A stretch of DNA of 64,000 nucleotides from DATBVX01 sp963695985 (GTDB taxonomy: Bacteria; Pseudomonadota; Gammaproteobacteria; Steroidobacterales; Steroidobacteraceae): NCBI GenBank assembly GCA_963695985.1, contig CAVOIC010000015.1:106188-170187 (forward strand), read 5' to 3'. Below, piece after piece: positions 1 to 8,400 of this stretch. The translations under genes and the position numbers were made by a program. The notes beneath the pieces were generated by a model that was not told where the DNA came from, did not search any database, and was given only the letters and a program-made list of their open reading frames with translations. The number at the start of each line of letters is the position of its first letter. The first letter of the stretch is position 1.

Positions 1-591
1 GTAGACGGCCACGCCCGACTCGCGGGTGTTCGGGGTCACGATGAGCTCGCGGTCGTTGCGCCCTTTGAGCACTACCTCCGGGTCGTCGTCGCTCGCCGGG
101 ATCGGTGAGACCGGGCCGGCGTGCATCAACAGGGCGGTCTGCTGGGTGCTGCTGTGGGTCTCGGCGCTGTCGGAGGAGTGCGTCGCCTGCTCGCTCTCGG
201 CACTCGTCGCCAGCAGGTCAGCGCTTGCGGCCTCCTCACGGCCGGCGTCCTGGCTTACCAGCGCCTGGCCCTGCGGGATGCCGGCATTGTCGAACGGCAC
301 AAGCGAGGTTCGCGGACTCTGGGCGCGCCGGTCCTCGGTGGTGTTGCCCGCGCCCTGCTGGCTGCGGTTGGCCAGATAGTTGGCGTCAGGATTCTGCGCG
401 GCTTCCGGCAGGTTGTTGCCGACCAGCAGTACCTCCAGCGTGGGCAGTGCCTTATTGGCGACGAATGCAGGCGCGCCAAAGGAGATACCGAGGATGACGA
501 TGCCGTGGAACAGCGCCGCGAGAAACAGGGTGATCTGGAGCCGGTCCCTGACCGGCGCCTCACCCTCACTGGATAGCGTCAGCTCATTCAC
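1..591 (-). CDS. TonB-family energy transducer, N-terminal part (runs off the window)
   Basis: This minus-strand frame stays open from a GTG at 591 to the window edge, giving 197 residues with no stop. After about 20 polar residues there is one hydrophobic segment (about residues 21-45, LFLAALFHGIVILGISFGAP), followed by a long Gln/Asn/Ser/Asp-rich stretch. That is a cytoplasmic tail, one inner-membrane anchor and a periplasmic spacer, as in TonB/TolA-type proteins. The conserved C-terminal TonB domain would lie outside the window. It starts 36 bases after the gshB stop on the same strand, and a TonB-like gene after gshB is a common arrangement in this part of the Gammaproteobacteria. Identity as TonB is inferred from layout and context; no TonB-box-binding domain can be seen. 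Confidence 0.7.
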   Translation of the reverse strand, partial: MNELTLSSEGEAPVRDRLQITLFLAALFHGIVILGISFGAPAFVANKALPTLEVLLVGNNLPEAAQNPDANYLANRSQQGAGNTTEDRRAQSPRTSLVPFDNAGIPQGQALVSQDAGREEAASADLLATSAESEQATHSSDSAETHSSTQQTALLMHAGPVSPIPASDDDPEVVLKGRNDRELIVTPNTRESGVAVY

Positions 592-627
592 ACTCGATTA
601 CGCCGTGCCGGTTCCTGGTGCGCAGGC

Positions 628-1593
628 TCACTGCGACCGCTTCAGCCGCCGGTCGATTGCATCTACCAGCATCCCGCTGATGTCGATCTTGAACTGCTTT
701 TCCAGCTCGCGCGCGCCGGTGGGGCTGGTGACATTGATTTCCGTGACGTAGTCCCCGATCACGTCGAGCCCGACGAACATCATGCCGTGCTCGCGCATGG
801 CCGGGCCGATGCGGCTTGCCAGCCAGCGGTCGCGGTCGCTGAGGGGCCGGCCCTCGCCGCGCGCGCCGGCCGCGAGGTTGCCCCGGTTGTCGGTCTCGGT
901 CGGAATCCGCGCCAGGGCGTACGGGACCGGCTCCCCGTCGATGAGCAGAACGCGCGCATCGCCCTTCGTCACAATCTCGGGGAGGTAGCGCTGCGCAATG
1001 GCGTAGCGCTGGCCATAGTCGGTGAGTGTCTCGAGCACGACGTTCGTGTTCTTGTCGCCGCGCTGCAGGACGAAGATCGACCGCCCACCCATGCCGTAGA
1101 GCGGCTTGACCACCACCTTCTGATGCTCGTGCAGGAAGGCGGCGATGTCAGGCATGTTGCGCGTGATCAGCGTTGGGGCGCAGCAGTCGGGAAACCACGC
1201 GGTGTAGACCTTCTCGTTCATGTCCCTGAGGCCCTGCGGCCGATTGACGACCAGGGTCCCGCCAGCCTCCGCTCGCTCCAATATATATGTGCTATAGATG
1301 TACTCAGTATCGAAGGGCGGGTCCTTGCGCATCAGGATCACGTCGAGGTCGGAAAGCTTTTCCGCCGCACTCGCGGCGAGGCTGAACCAGTCTTCGAGGT
1401 CGTTGCGCACCACCAGGCGTCGTGTCCGGCCCCAGGCGGTGCCGTCACGCAGCCAGATGTCGGGCAGTTCCAGGTACGCGAGCTCCCAGCCGCGCGCCTG
1501 CGCGGCGAGCAGCATGCCGAGTGTCGTGTCCTTGACGGGCTTGATGTGGTCGATGGGATCCATCACCACCCCGAGGCGCACCCTATCCGGCAT
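628..1593 (-). CDS. gshB: Glutathione synthetase
   Basis: The 321-residue product matches the bacterial ATP-grasp glutathione synthetase, which ligates glycine to gamma-glutamylcysteine in the cytoplasm. It opens with LGVVMDPIDHIKPVKDTTLGM, as typical GshB does, and carries the ATP-grasp signatures VVKPLYGMGGRSIF, RYLPEIVTKGDARVLLIDG and the Mg-binding INVTSPTGARELE near the end. Length is normal for the family (about 315-320). The ATG at 1593 has a strong Shine-Dalgarno sequence (AAGGAGGAA) just upstream. The TonB-like gene follows on the same strand. Confidence 0.96.
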   Translation of the reverse strand: MPDRVRLGVVMDPIDHIKPVKDTTLGMLLAAQARGWELAYLELPDIWLRDGTAWGRTRRLVVRNDLEDWFSLAASAAEKLSDLDVILMRKDPPFDTEYIYSTYILERAEAGGTLVVNRPQGLRDMNEKVYTAWFPDCCAPTLITRNMPDIAAFLHEHQKVVVKPLYGMGGRSIFVLQRGDKNTNVVLETLTDYGQRYAIAQRYLPEIVTKGDARVLLIDGEPVPYALARIPTETDNRGNLAAGARGEGRPLSDRDRWLASRIGPAMREHGMMFVGLDVIGDYVTEINVTSPTGARELEKQFKIDISGMLVDAIDRRLKRSQ

Positions 1594-1944
1594 CCAGTTC
1601 CTCCTTTCAACCGCTCCAATGGATGGTTCGCGACTCGGATACTACCGCGGCTGCGGCAGTGCCACAGCCGCAGCCTTGGCCGAAGGCCCGGCGGCGACAT
1701 CCAGTCGCCGCCGGTTTCGAAAAGGGGCTCCCCAATCCCGCACCTCCGGCCTCGTTGCGGAGCTGTGAACCGCATCACGCTCGAATCCGCAGCGGAAACT
1801 GTGAACTGTGCGCATTAGCGGACCCGAAACTGATATGTTAAAAGGCGTCCGATTGCGTGGGGCTGCTTCGAATCGCGCCCGCGGTGAGGCCCGACTTCAA
1901 CGCCACGCGAGGCCTCGATTGGGGGCGCCCGGGAGACACAGCAC
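1594..1944. other. Intergenic region between divergent gshB and pilG, with two hairpins
   Basis: No gene is visible in these 351 bases. The region separates two divergent operons and must hold both promoters. It has a perfect 9-bp inverted repeat at about 1651-1677 (GGCTGCGGC and GCCGCAGCC around a 9-base loop). A second, at about 1691-1713 (GGCGGCGAC, loop ATCCA, GTCGCCGCC), continues into a stretch resembling the repeat element at 10966-11086. A TATGTT at about 1834 could be a -10 box for pilG, but no convincing -35 box was found. Confidence 0.6.
1689..1740. repeat. Partial copy of a REP-like hairpin element
   Basis: The core GGCGGCGAC-loop-GTCGCCGCC is followed by a GGTTTCGAAAAGGGGCTCCCC stretch. 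The larger element at 10966-11086 has the same order: GGCGGCGAC-loop-GTCGCCGAC, then GGTCTCGAAAGGACCTTCCC. The outer arms of the larger element are missing here, so this looks like a degenerate or shorter copy of a dispersed intergenic repeat family. Confidence 0.45.
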
Positions 1945-2337
1945 GTGTTGGATGGCAAATCGAAGCTGAGCGGACTGAAAGTACTGGTCATCGACGACAG
2001 CAAAACCATTCGGCGGACGGCCGAGACGCTCCTTACCAAGGAGGGCTGCGAGGTTTACACGGCCGTCGATGGGTTCGACGCCCTTTCCAAGATCGCCGAC
2101 CATCAACCGGACATCGTTTTCGTGGACATCATGATGCCGCGCCTTGACGGCTATCAGACCTGTTCGCTCATCAAGCACAACAAGGTCTTCAAAACCATTC
2201 CAGTCATCATGCTCTCGAGCAAGGACGGGCTGTTCGACCGCGCGCGCGGCCGGATCGTGGGCTCCGAGCATTACCTGACGAAGCCCTTCACCAAGGACGA
2301 GCTCTTGAACGCAATCGAGACGCACGTAGGCAAATGA
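1945..2337 (+). CDS. pilG: PilG, single-domain response regulator of the Chp type IV pilus chemosensory system
   Basis: This is a stand-alone receiver domain of 130 residues. It has the acidic pair in VLVIDDSKTIRRTAETLL, phospho-acceptor Asp61 in VFVDIMMPRLDG and the conserved Lys113 in LTKPFTKDEL. The short N-terminal extension and the order pilG-pilH-pilI-pilJ-chpA match the Pseudomonas Pil-Chp operon, where PilG controls pilus extension and surface-linked cAMP signalling. The start is a GTG with GGGAG nine bases upstream. It overlaps the start region of pilH. Confidence 0.93.
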   Translation: MLDGKSKLSGLKVLVIDDSKTIRRTAETLLTKEGCEVYTAVDGFDALSKIADHQPDIVFVDIMMPRLDGYQTCSLIKHNKVFKTIPVIMLSSKDGLFDRARGRIVGSEHYLTKPFTKDELLNAIETHVGK

Positions 2338-2363
2338 CCGGCCAGCAGCGTGGAGGCTCCGGC

Positions 2364-2729
2364 ATGGCGCTCATATTGATAGTCGATGACTCGCCGACCG
2401 AGGTGCATGTGATGCAGATGGCGCTCGAGCGCCACGGCTTCCAGACGGCTGCTGCCGCCAATGGCGCCGAGGGCATCAAGAAGGCCAAAGAGATGAAGCC
2501 GGACCTCATCTTCATGGACGTCGTGATGCCCGGCATCAACGGCTTCCAGGCGACACGCACGCTTGCAAACGATCCCGCCACGCGCGCCATCCCGATCATC
2601 ATGGTCACGACCAAGGGTGAAGAGACCGATCGGATCTGGGGCATGAGACAGGGTGCGGTGGACTACCTGGTGAAGCCGGTCGCGCCGGCGAAACTGGTGG
2701 AAAAGGCACAGGCGGCTCTTGGCGACTGA
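2364..2729 (+). CDS. pilH: PilH, second single-domain response regulator of the Chp system
   Basis: This 121-residue receiver domain begins MALILIVDDSPTEVHVMQMA, has the phospho-acceptor Asp52 in IFMDVVMPGING and a Lys in YLVKPVAPAKL. In the Pil-Chp system PilH acts with PilG and is tied to pilus retraction or phosphate drainage. The ATG at 2364 was chosen because GGAGG lies eight bases before it and because this is the usual PilH N-terminus. An in-frame ATG at 2334 overlaps the pilG stop but would add ten unusual residues. Confidence 0.92.
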   Translation: MALILIVDDSPTEVHVMQMALERHGFQTAAAANGAEGIKKAKEMKPDLIFMDVVMPGINGFQATRTLANDPATRAIPIIMVTTKGEETDRIWGMRQGAVDYLVKPVAPAKLVEKAQAALGD

Positions 2730-3294
2730 ATCACAGAACCCGCTCGCACTGCGCTCGCTGCGTGGCCGGCCGTTCGATCTGCTGCTCGAGATGGAGCGGC
2801 GGGGACGTGCCGCTGCGGCGGAGCAGGGACGCGATGTCGGAGTCGACCGCGAGTGGGTCGGGGTGGCGTTGCGGATGTCGGGCGAAATCTTCCTGGTGGC
2901 GCGTGAGGAGACTCGCGAGGTCATGGGTGTGCCAAGCGCGATCACGCGCGTGCCGGGGGCCCGCAGCTGGGTAAAGGGGCTCGCGAACGTGCGCGGGCAG
3001 CTGCTGCCGATCCTGGACCTGCGCCAGTATCTCGGCAGCGGGGTCACCCAGTCAGGGCGCAACACGCGCGTGCTGGTCGTGAATCATCGTGAAGTGCCGG
3101 CCGGCCTCATGGTCGATGAAGTGCTCGGCTTCCGGCGTTTCGCGGACAAGGAATTCTCGGCGGACGTGCCGCCCACGGTAGTCCGGGTCGACCGCTATCT
3201 TGCCGGAGCGTTCCGGCGCAACAACGAAGTGTGGCCGGTCCTGAGCTTGCGCACGCTGGTCGAGAGCCCCAGTTTCCTGCAGGCGGCGTCCTGA
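2719..3294 (+). CDS. pilI: PilI, CheW-like adaptor of the Chp system
   Basis: The 191-residue product has a CheW-like fold. Typical elements are VPSAITRVPGARSWVKGLANVRGQ and LLPILDLRQYLG, followed by NTRVLVVNHREVPAGLMVDEVLGF and a late PVLSLRTLVESPSF strand. In the Pil-Chp array PilI links the receptor PilJ to the kinase ChpA. The start is a TTG inside the 3' end of pilH, so the two are probably translationally coupled. The first 40 residues, before the CheW core, are poorly conserved. Confidence 0.9.
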   Translation: MATESQNPLALRSLRGRPFDLLLEMERRGRAAAAEQGRDVGVDREWVGVALRMSGEIFLVAREETREVMGVPSAITRVPGARSWVKGLANVRGQLLPILDLRQYLGSGVTQSGRNTRVLVVNHREVPAGLMVDEVLGFRRFADKEFSADVPPTVVRVDRYLAGAFRRNNEVWPVLSLRTLVESPSFLQAAS

Positions 3295-3328
3295 GTAAGG
3301 CGGCGCGTGCAATGTTGAAAGGACGCCA

Positions 3329-5416
3329 ATGACGAGCACCGCCGTTCCCAAGCTGCGAGGCGTGCGCCTGCTTCCGGGCCTCATGGCCATTGCGCTGGTG
3401 TGCCTGCTGGCCGCGGGGGCGCTGCTGCTCTTCGCGCCCCCGCCGGTCGCACCGGCCGGCGGTTCATCGTCCGTCGCAGCTCGCGTGGCTGTGCTGTCGC
3501 AGAGCCTGCCCCTCAAGGCGCAAGCGGCGGTGCATGGCGATTCACAGGCCTTCGATGCTCTCAGCCGAGGCCGCAAGGAGCTCGAGTCCGGCCTGAAGAA
3601 TGTAGCGGCATCCGATGCGGCCCTCGCGGCGGATGCCCGCTGGAAGAAACTGCTCGAGGCCACGGACAAGGTTCTGGACGGGCGCGAGCCGGTTGAAGTC
3701 GTCAGCAAGTCTGCAGCGCAGGCGCGCGAGCTGATGCCCAAGCTCCTGGCGGAGATGGGTAATCTGTCCGGTGTCGTTGGTGGCAAGAAGATTGACGTGA
3801 TCGGGCGGCAACTGGAGCGCTTCGAGCTCAATGGCCAGCGCCTGCAGCAGGACCTCGATGCTCTCGCCGCCGGGGTCGGCGATCCGACCACCACCGCGCA
3901 ACGGATCGCAGACAGCGCTGATTTCATGGGCCAGGTGCTGCGTGGATTCGCGGGCGAAGACGGCGGGCTGGGCCTGCCGAAGGTCAGCGGTGCCGAGGCC
4001 GAACAGACCTTGAAGAGCGCTCAGGGCCTGTACGGACAGCTCAACGAACGCGTGCGCGAGGCTGTCTCGGCGACGCAGGCGCTAACCGCGGCACAGGCCG
4101 CTGCTGCTGAAATGCCGGCTGTGGCTGCGGGGCTTGCGGGCCTCACTCCAACCACGCGAGCAATCGCCGGTGCAGCCGAGTCGAACCTGCTCAGCACCAC
4201 GATTCCGCTGGCGCTCATCGGCCTCGCGCTCCTGGCACTGGTGGCACTAGGGGTCGTCTATGTCTCGCTCGCCAACATCCGCCGCGCCGCGGAGACGCAC
4301 GCCAAGCAGAACGAGCGCAACCAGGAGGCGATCCTGCGCCTGCTCGATGAGCTCAGCAGCCTCGCCGACGGCGATCTGACAGTGCAGGCGACCGTTACCG
4401 AGGACATCACCGGCGCCATCGCGGATTCAATCAACTATGCCATCGAAGCGTTGCGCGAGCTGGTGACGACGATCAACGATTCAGCCATCCAGCTCGATGG
4501 CGCAGCGAGGCAGACGCAGGCGCTGTCAGCACACCTCGCCAAGGCGAGCGGCGCGCAGTCCAAGCAGATCGCCTCGGCCACCGAATCGATCGCGGCAATG
4601 GCATCCTCCACCGAGGAGGTGTCCGGCAATGCCGAGAGAGCCTCGGACGTGGCGCGCCACTCGGTCGACGTCGCTCACAAGGGCGGCGATGCCGTGCGGC
4701 GCACGATCGATGGCATGAATGCCATCCGCGAAACGATCCAGGAAACCTCCAAGCGCATCAAGCGCCTCGGTGAGAGCTCGCAGGAGATCGGCAACATCGT
4801 CGAGCTGATCAACGACATCGCCGAGCAGACCAACATCCTGGCGCTCAACGCCTCGATCCAGGCCTCGATGGCGGGTGAGGCGGGTCGCGGCTTCGCCGTG
4901 GTCGCAGATGAAGTGCAGCGGCTCGCGGAGCGAGCCGCCAATGCCACCAAGCAGATCGAAGTGCTCGTGCGCGCGATCCAGACCGATACCAACGAGGCGG
5001 TGGTTTCCATGGAGCGCAGCACCACTGACGTCGTGGGCGGCGCGCTGCTGGCGGAGAACGCCGGCGCGGCGCTCGAGGAGATCGAGCAGGTATCGAACCA
5101 GATCGCGAGCCTGGTGCAGAACATCTCCGCGAGCTCACGCGGCCAGGCCTCGGCCGCCGGCAACATCTCACGCAACATGCAGGTGCTGCGCGAAATCAGC
5201 TCGCAGACCGCCGACAGCACCAGTGCCACGTCGCAATCGATCGGCAAGCTGGCCGAGCTCTCGGCGCAGCTGCGCAAGTCGGTGGCGGGATTCCGCTTGC
5301 CGAACTACGTGCCACCGCCGGCGGCGGCGACCGTCACGGTGGCGAAACCGAGCCCGCGGCCCGCTCCAGACAGCAGTCCGACGGGCACGATGCGCAAGGT
5401 GAGCGCGGGCGGATGA
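3329..5416 (+). CDS. pilJ: PilJ, methyl-accepting chemoreceptor of the type IV pilus system
   Basis: The 695-residue product has an N-terminal membrane segment (about 12-32), a periplasmic Ala-rich helical region with a PilJ-type four-helix layout, a second membrane segment (about 288-314) and a HAMP-like linker. The cytoplasmic signalling hairpin has its conserved tip near residues 499-545 (EQTNILALNASIQASMAGEA, then GRGFAVVADEVQRLAE). It senses surface or pilus-related signals and controls ChpA kinase through PilI. The ATG follows AAAGGACG. It sits in the pilGHIJ-chpAC operon. The last 35 residues are Pro/Ala-rich and have no methylation pentapeptide that I can recognise. Confidence 0.93.
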   Translation: MTSTAVPKLRGVRLLPGLMAIALVCLLAAGALLLFAPPPVAPAGGSSSVAARVAVLSQSLPLKAQAAVHGDSQAFDALSRGRKELESGLKNVAASDAALAADARWKKLLEATDKVLDGREPVEVVSKSAAQARELMPKLLAEMGNLSGVVGGKKIDVIGRQLERFELNGQRLQQDLDALAAGVGDPTTTAQRIADSADFMGQVLRGFAGEDGGLGLPKVSGAEAEQTLKSAQGLYGQLNERVREAVSATQALTAAQAAAAEMPAVAAGLAGLTPTTRAIAGAAESNLLSTTIPLALIGLALLALVALGVVYVSLANIRRAAETHAKQNERNQEAILRLLDELSSLADGDLTVQATVTEDITGAIADSINYAIEALRELVTTINDSAIQLDGAARQTQALSAHLAKASGAQSKQIASATESIAAMASSTEEVSGNAERASDVARHSVDVAHKGGDAVRRTIDGMNAIRETIQETSKRIKRLGESSQEIGNIVELINDIAEQTNILALNASIQASMAGEAGRGFAVVADEVQRLAERAANATKQIEVLVRAIQTDTNEAVVSMERSTTDVVGGALLAENAGAALEEIEQVSNQIASLVQNISASSRGQASAAGNISRNMQVLREISSQTADSTSATSQSIGKLAELSAQLRKSVAGFRLPNYVPPPAAATVTVAKPSPRPAPDSSPTGTMRKVSAGG

Positions 5417-5426
5417 GGGCGCACCC

Positions 5427-8400
5427 GTGCCCGCCCAGCTGCGCGCCACGCAGAGGACCGACAGCGAGATGACCGATCTCTCCTCGCAAACGTTGCACGT
5501 CGTCAACAGGGAGTTGACTGCGACGCTCAACGAGGCCCGGGTTGCGCTCGAGGGATTCGCGGAACATCCGGACTCCACGGCCTTGCTCGAGCAATGCGCC
5601 GCGCATCTGCACGCAGCACATGGCGTGCTGCGGATGGTGGAAGTGTACGGCGCGGCCCTGCTGGCGGAGGAAATGGAGCAGGTCACGGGCTACCTCGCCG
5701 CCAACGCCGCCGAGACCAAGAACCAGGCGGAAGGTCTCGATGCGCTGATGCGCGCGATGGTGCAGCTGCCCGCCTACCTCGAACGAGTGCTGGGCGGCGG
5801 GCGCGATCTCGCGCTCGTGTTGCTGCCGCTGCTCAACGATCTGCGTGCCGTGCGTGGCAGTGCGCTGCTGTCCGAGGGCACGCTGCTCTTGCTCAACTTG
5901 ACCTCCGAGCAGCAGCCGGCGCCGCTTCCCCCGCGTGCCGGCGAGCCACCGCTGACGATCGTGCAGTGGGCGCGGCGCCTGCGGCCGCGCTTCCAGGTGG
6001 GACTGCTCGGCTGGATTCGTGGCGAACGCGTCAAGCAGAATCTCGAGATCCTGGCGCGCGTCGCCGGGAAACTCGAGCAGGTAGCGACCCGGCAGCCGGT
6101 GTTCCAGCTGTGGTGGGTGGTCGGTGCGGTGCTCGAGGCTCTGATCGACGGCGGCCTGGCCGAGGGCGCAACGATCAAGCGCCTGATGGGTCTGGCAGAT
6201 CGCGAGATCAAGCGACTCTACGGGATGGGCGAAAGCCGTTACAGCGACAGCGCGCCCCTCGACCTGCTGAACAATCTTCTGTACTACGTCGCACGTTCCG
6301 GCACCTCCGGTCCGCGGGTCATGGCGGTGCGCGCCTCGTTCAAGCTCTCGGAGCTCCTGCCGGTCGATGCGTCGGTGGAGCAGGAGCGCGAGAACCTGTC
6401 CGCGCCGAGCGTCAAGCTCATGCGAACCGTAGGCGCGGCGATCAAGGAGGATCTGACCAAGGTCAAGGACGTGCTGGATATCTTCGTGCGCAAGGGTGGC
6501 ACGAACATCGCCGAGCTGGCGCCGCAGCTCGAGCTGCTGCGCAAGATCAGCGACACGCTCGGTGTGCTGGGACTCGGCGGCCTGCGCACGCGCGTGCAGG
6601 GTGAGATCCAGCAGCTGCAGGCCATGATCAGTCAGGGGGCACCGGCGAACGACGCCGTACTGGTGCAGATGGCGGCCACGCTGATCGGCGTCGAGGACAG
6701 CCTCGACGATCAGCTGGTGCGCCTGATCATGCCGACGGCAGGCCCGGAACACGGCGAAGACAGCCAGCTCGAGATCGGCGACGACAGCGACTATCGGCAG
6801 GTCACCGAAGCGGTGATGCGCGAGTGCATCGTGAATCTCGCGCGCGTCAAGGATGCCATCGCCCTAGCGGTCACCAAGCCCGGTGAGGGCCAGGGGCTCG
6901 ACGCCGTGCCGCAGCTGCTGCGCGGCATTACCGCGGGCCTGCTCATGCTCGGCAAGTCGCGTGCAGTGGAGATCGTGGAAGCCATCGGGCGCCAGGTGAA
7001 GGCCATGCTGCAGCCGGGCACCGGCCGGATAGGGCCCGACCGGCTGGATCGGCTTGCCGACTCGATCGTGAGCCTCGAGTACTACATGGAGACGGTGCAG
7101 AGCGGCCGGAGCGATCCGTGGTACATGCTCGACAACGCTGAGCGATGCCTGGGCGCGCTCGAAGCGCTGCAGGCGAGCGTGGCGCCGGCGGGCTTGCCGG
7201 CGGACGCGGGCGTATACGCGCGCACGCTCGCCATCGAGACGGAAAAAGCGAGCGCCGGCCGTCCGGCGCAGCCACCCACGGCGGGGGCTGTGGAGCAGGA
7301 AGTCGCGACCCATCCGGGGGGGATCGCACCCGCACCGCGGGCGCCGGACCCGGAGTTCCTCGCGATCTTCATCGAGGAGGCAAAGGAGGAGGCCGCCTCG
7401 ATCGAGCGGCGCTTTCCCATCTGGGAGCAGAACCCGGCCGAGACCGACGCGCTCATCGGTGTGCGCCGTTCCTTCCATACACTGAAGGGCAGCGGCCGCA
7501 TGGTCGGCGCGCAGCAGATCGGTGAGTACTGCTGGTCAATCGAGAATCTGCTGAACCGGCTGATCGACAAGACGCTGACGCGCACGCCCGGCATGATCAA
7601 TCTCCTGCGCGAAGCGACCCAGGCGCTGCCCCAGCTCATCGAGCAGCTAGAAGTGGCGCGCGCACCGACGGCGGATCTCAAGGGCATCATGAGTCGTGCC
7701 GAGGCCTATGCAGCAGGCCGCGAGCCGGAACAGCACGTAACCACAACCACTGCTTCCGAGGACCTGGTCGGCGGCGAGTCGCTGGCCGAGGCTCCGAGCA
7801 TCAGAGTAGCGGTCCCGGGACGGGAGACGGCGGCTCCCCACCCTACCACGCCGGCGCGGCCGGCGATGGACCCCGTACTGCACGACATCTACAGCCGCGA
7901 ATCCGCGGAACATCTCGCGGCCATACGTGATTTTCTGGCGCGCTCGGCGTCGTTGCCGCCGCCCTGGATCGTTACCGAATCGCTCTATCGCGCCTGCCAC
8001 ACGCTGAGCGGCAGCTCAAAGATGGCCGAGGCGCGCCAGGGCATCAAGGTTGCGGAGCCTCTCAACCAGTACATGCGCAAGCTCTTCGAGAGCGGCATTG
8101 GCCTTAGCGTGCAAGGACGCGAGGCGCTGAGCGAGGCTGCGGACGCGATCGAGAACGTCATTGCCAACATCAACGAGTCGACCGGCTACTTCGCGTCGCA
8201 TCCGGGGCTGGTGGCACGCATTCGCGAGCTCGATGCCGCGCTCGATGCTGAGATCGCCTCGCGTCCCCTCGCCATCGACGCTTCCGCCATCATTCGTGCG
8301 CCGGTGGCCGAAGGACCCGCTGTCGCGCCGGAGGTTGAGCCCGAGGCCGAGGAAGAGAGTGGGGAGTTCGATGCCGATATCGCGGCCATCTTCAGTGAGG

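Noticed and set aside
1651..1677. The inverted repeat upstream of gshB as an intrinsic terminator
   Set aside because: There is no T run on either side, and it lies between two divergent genes, not after one.
5334..6752. A 472-codon minus-strand open frame over pilJ and chpA
   Set aside because: It overlaps two well-supported genes and has the His/Gln-rich composition of a shadow frame.
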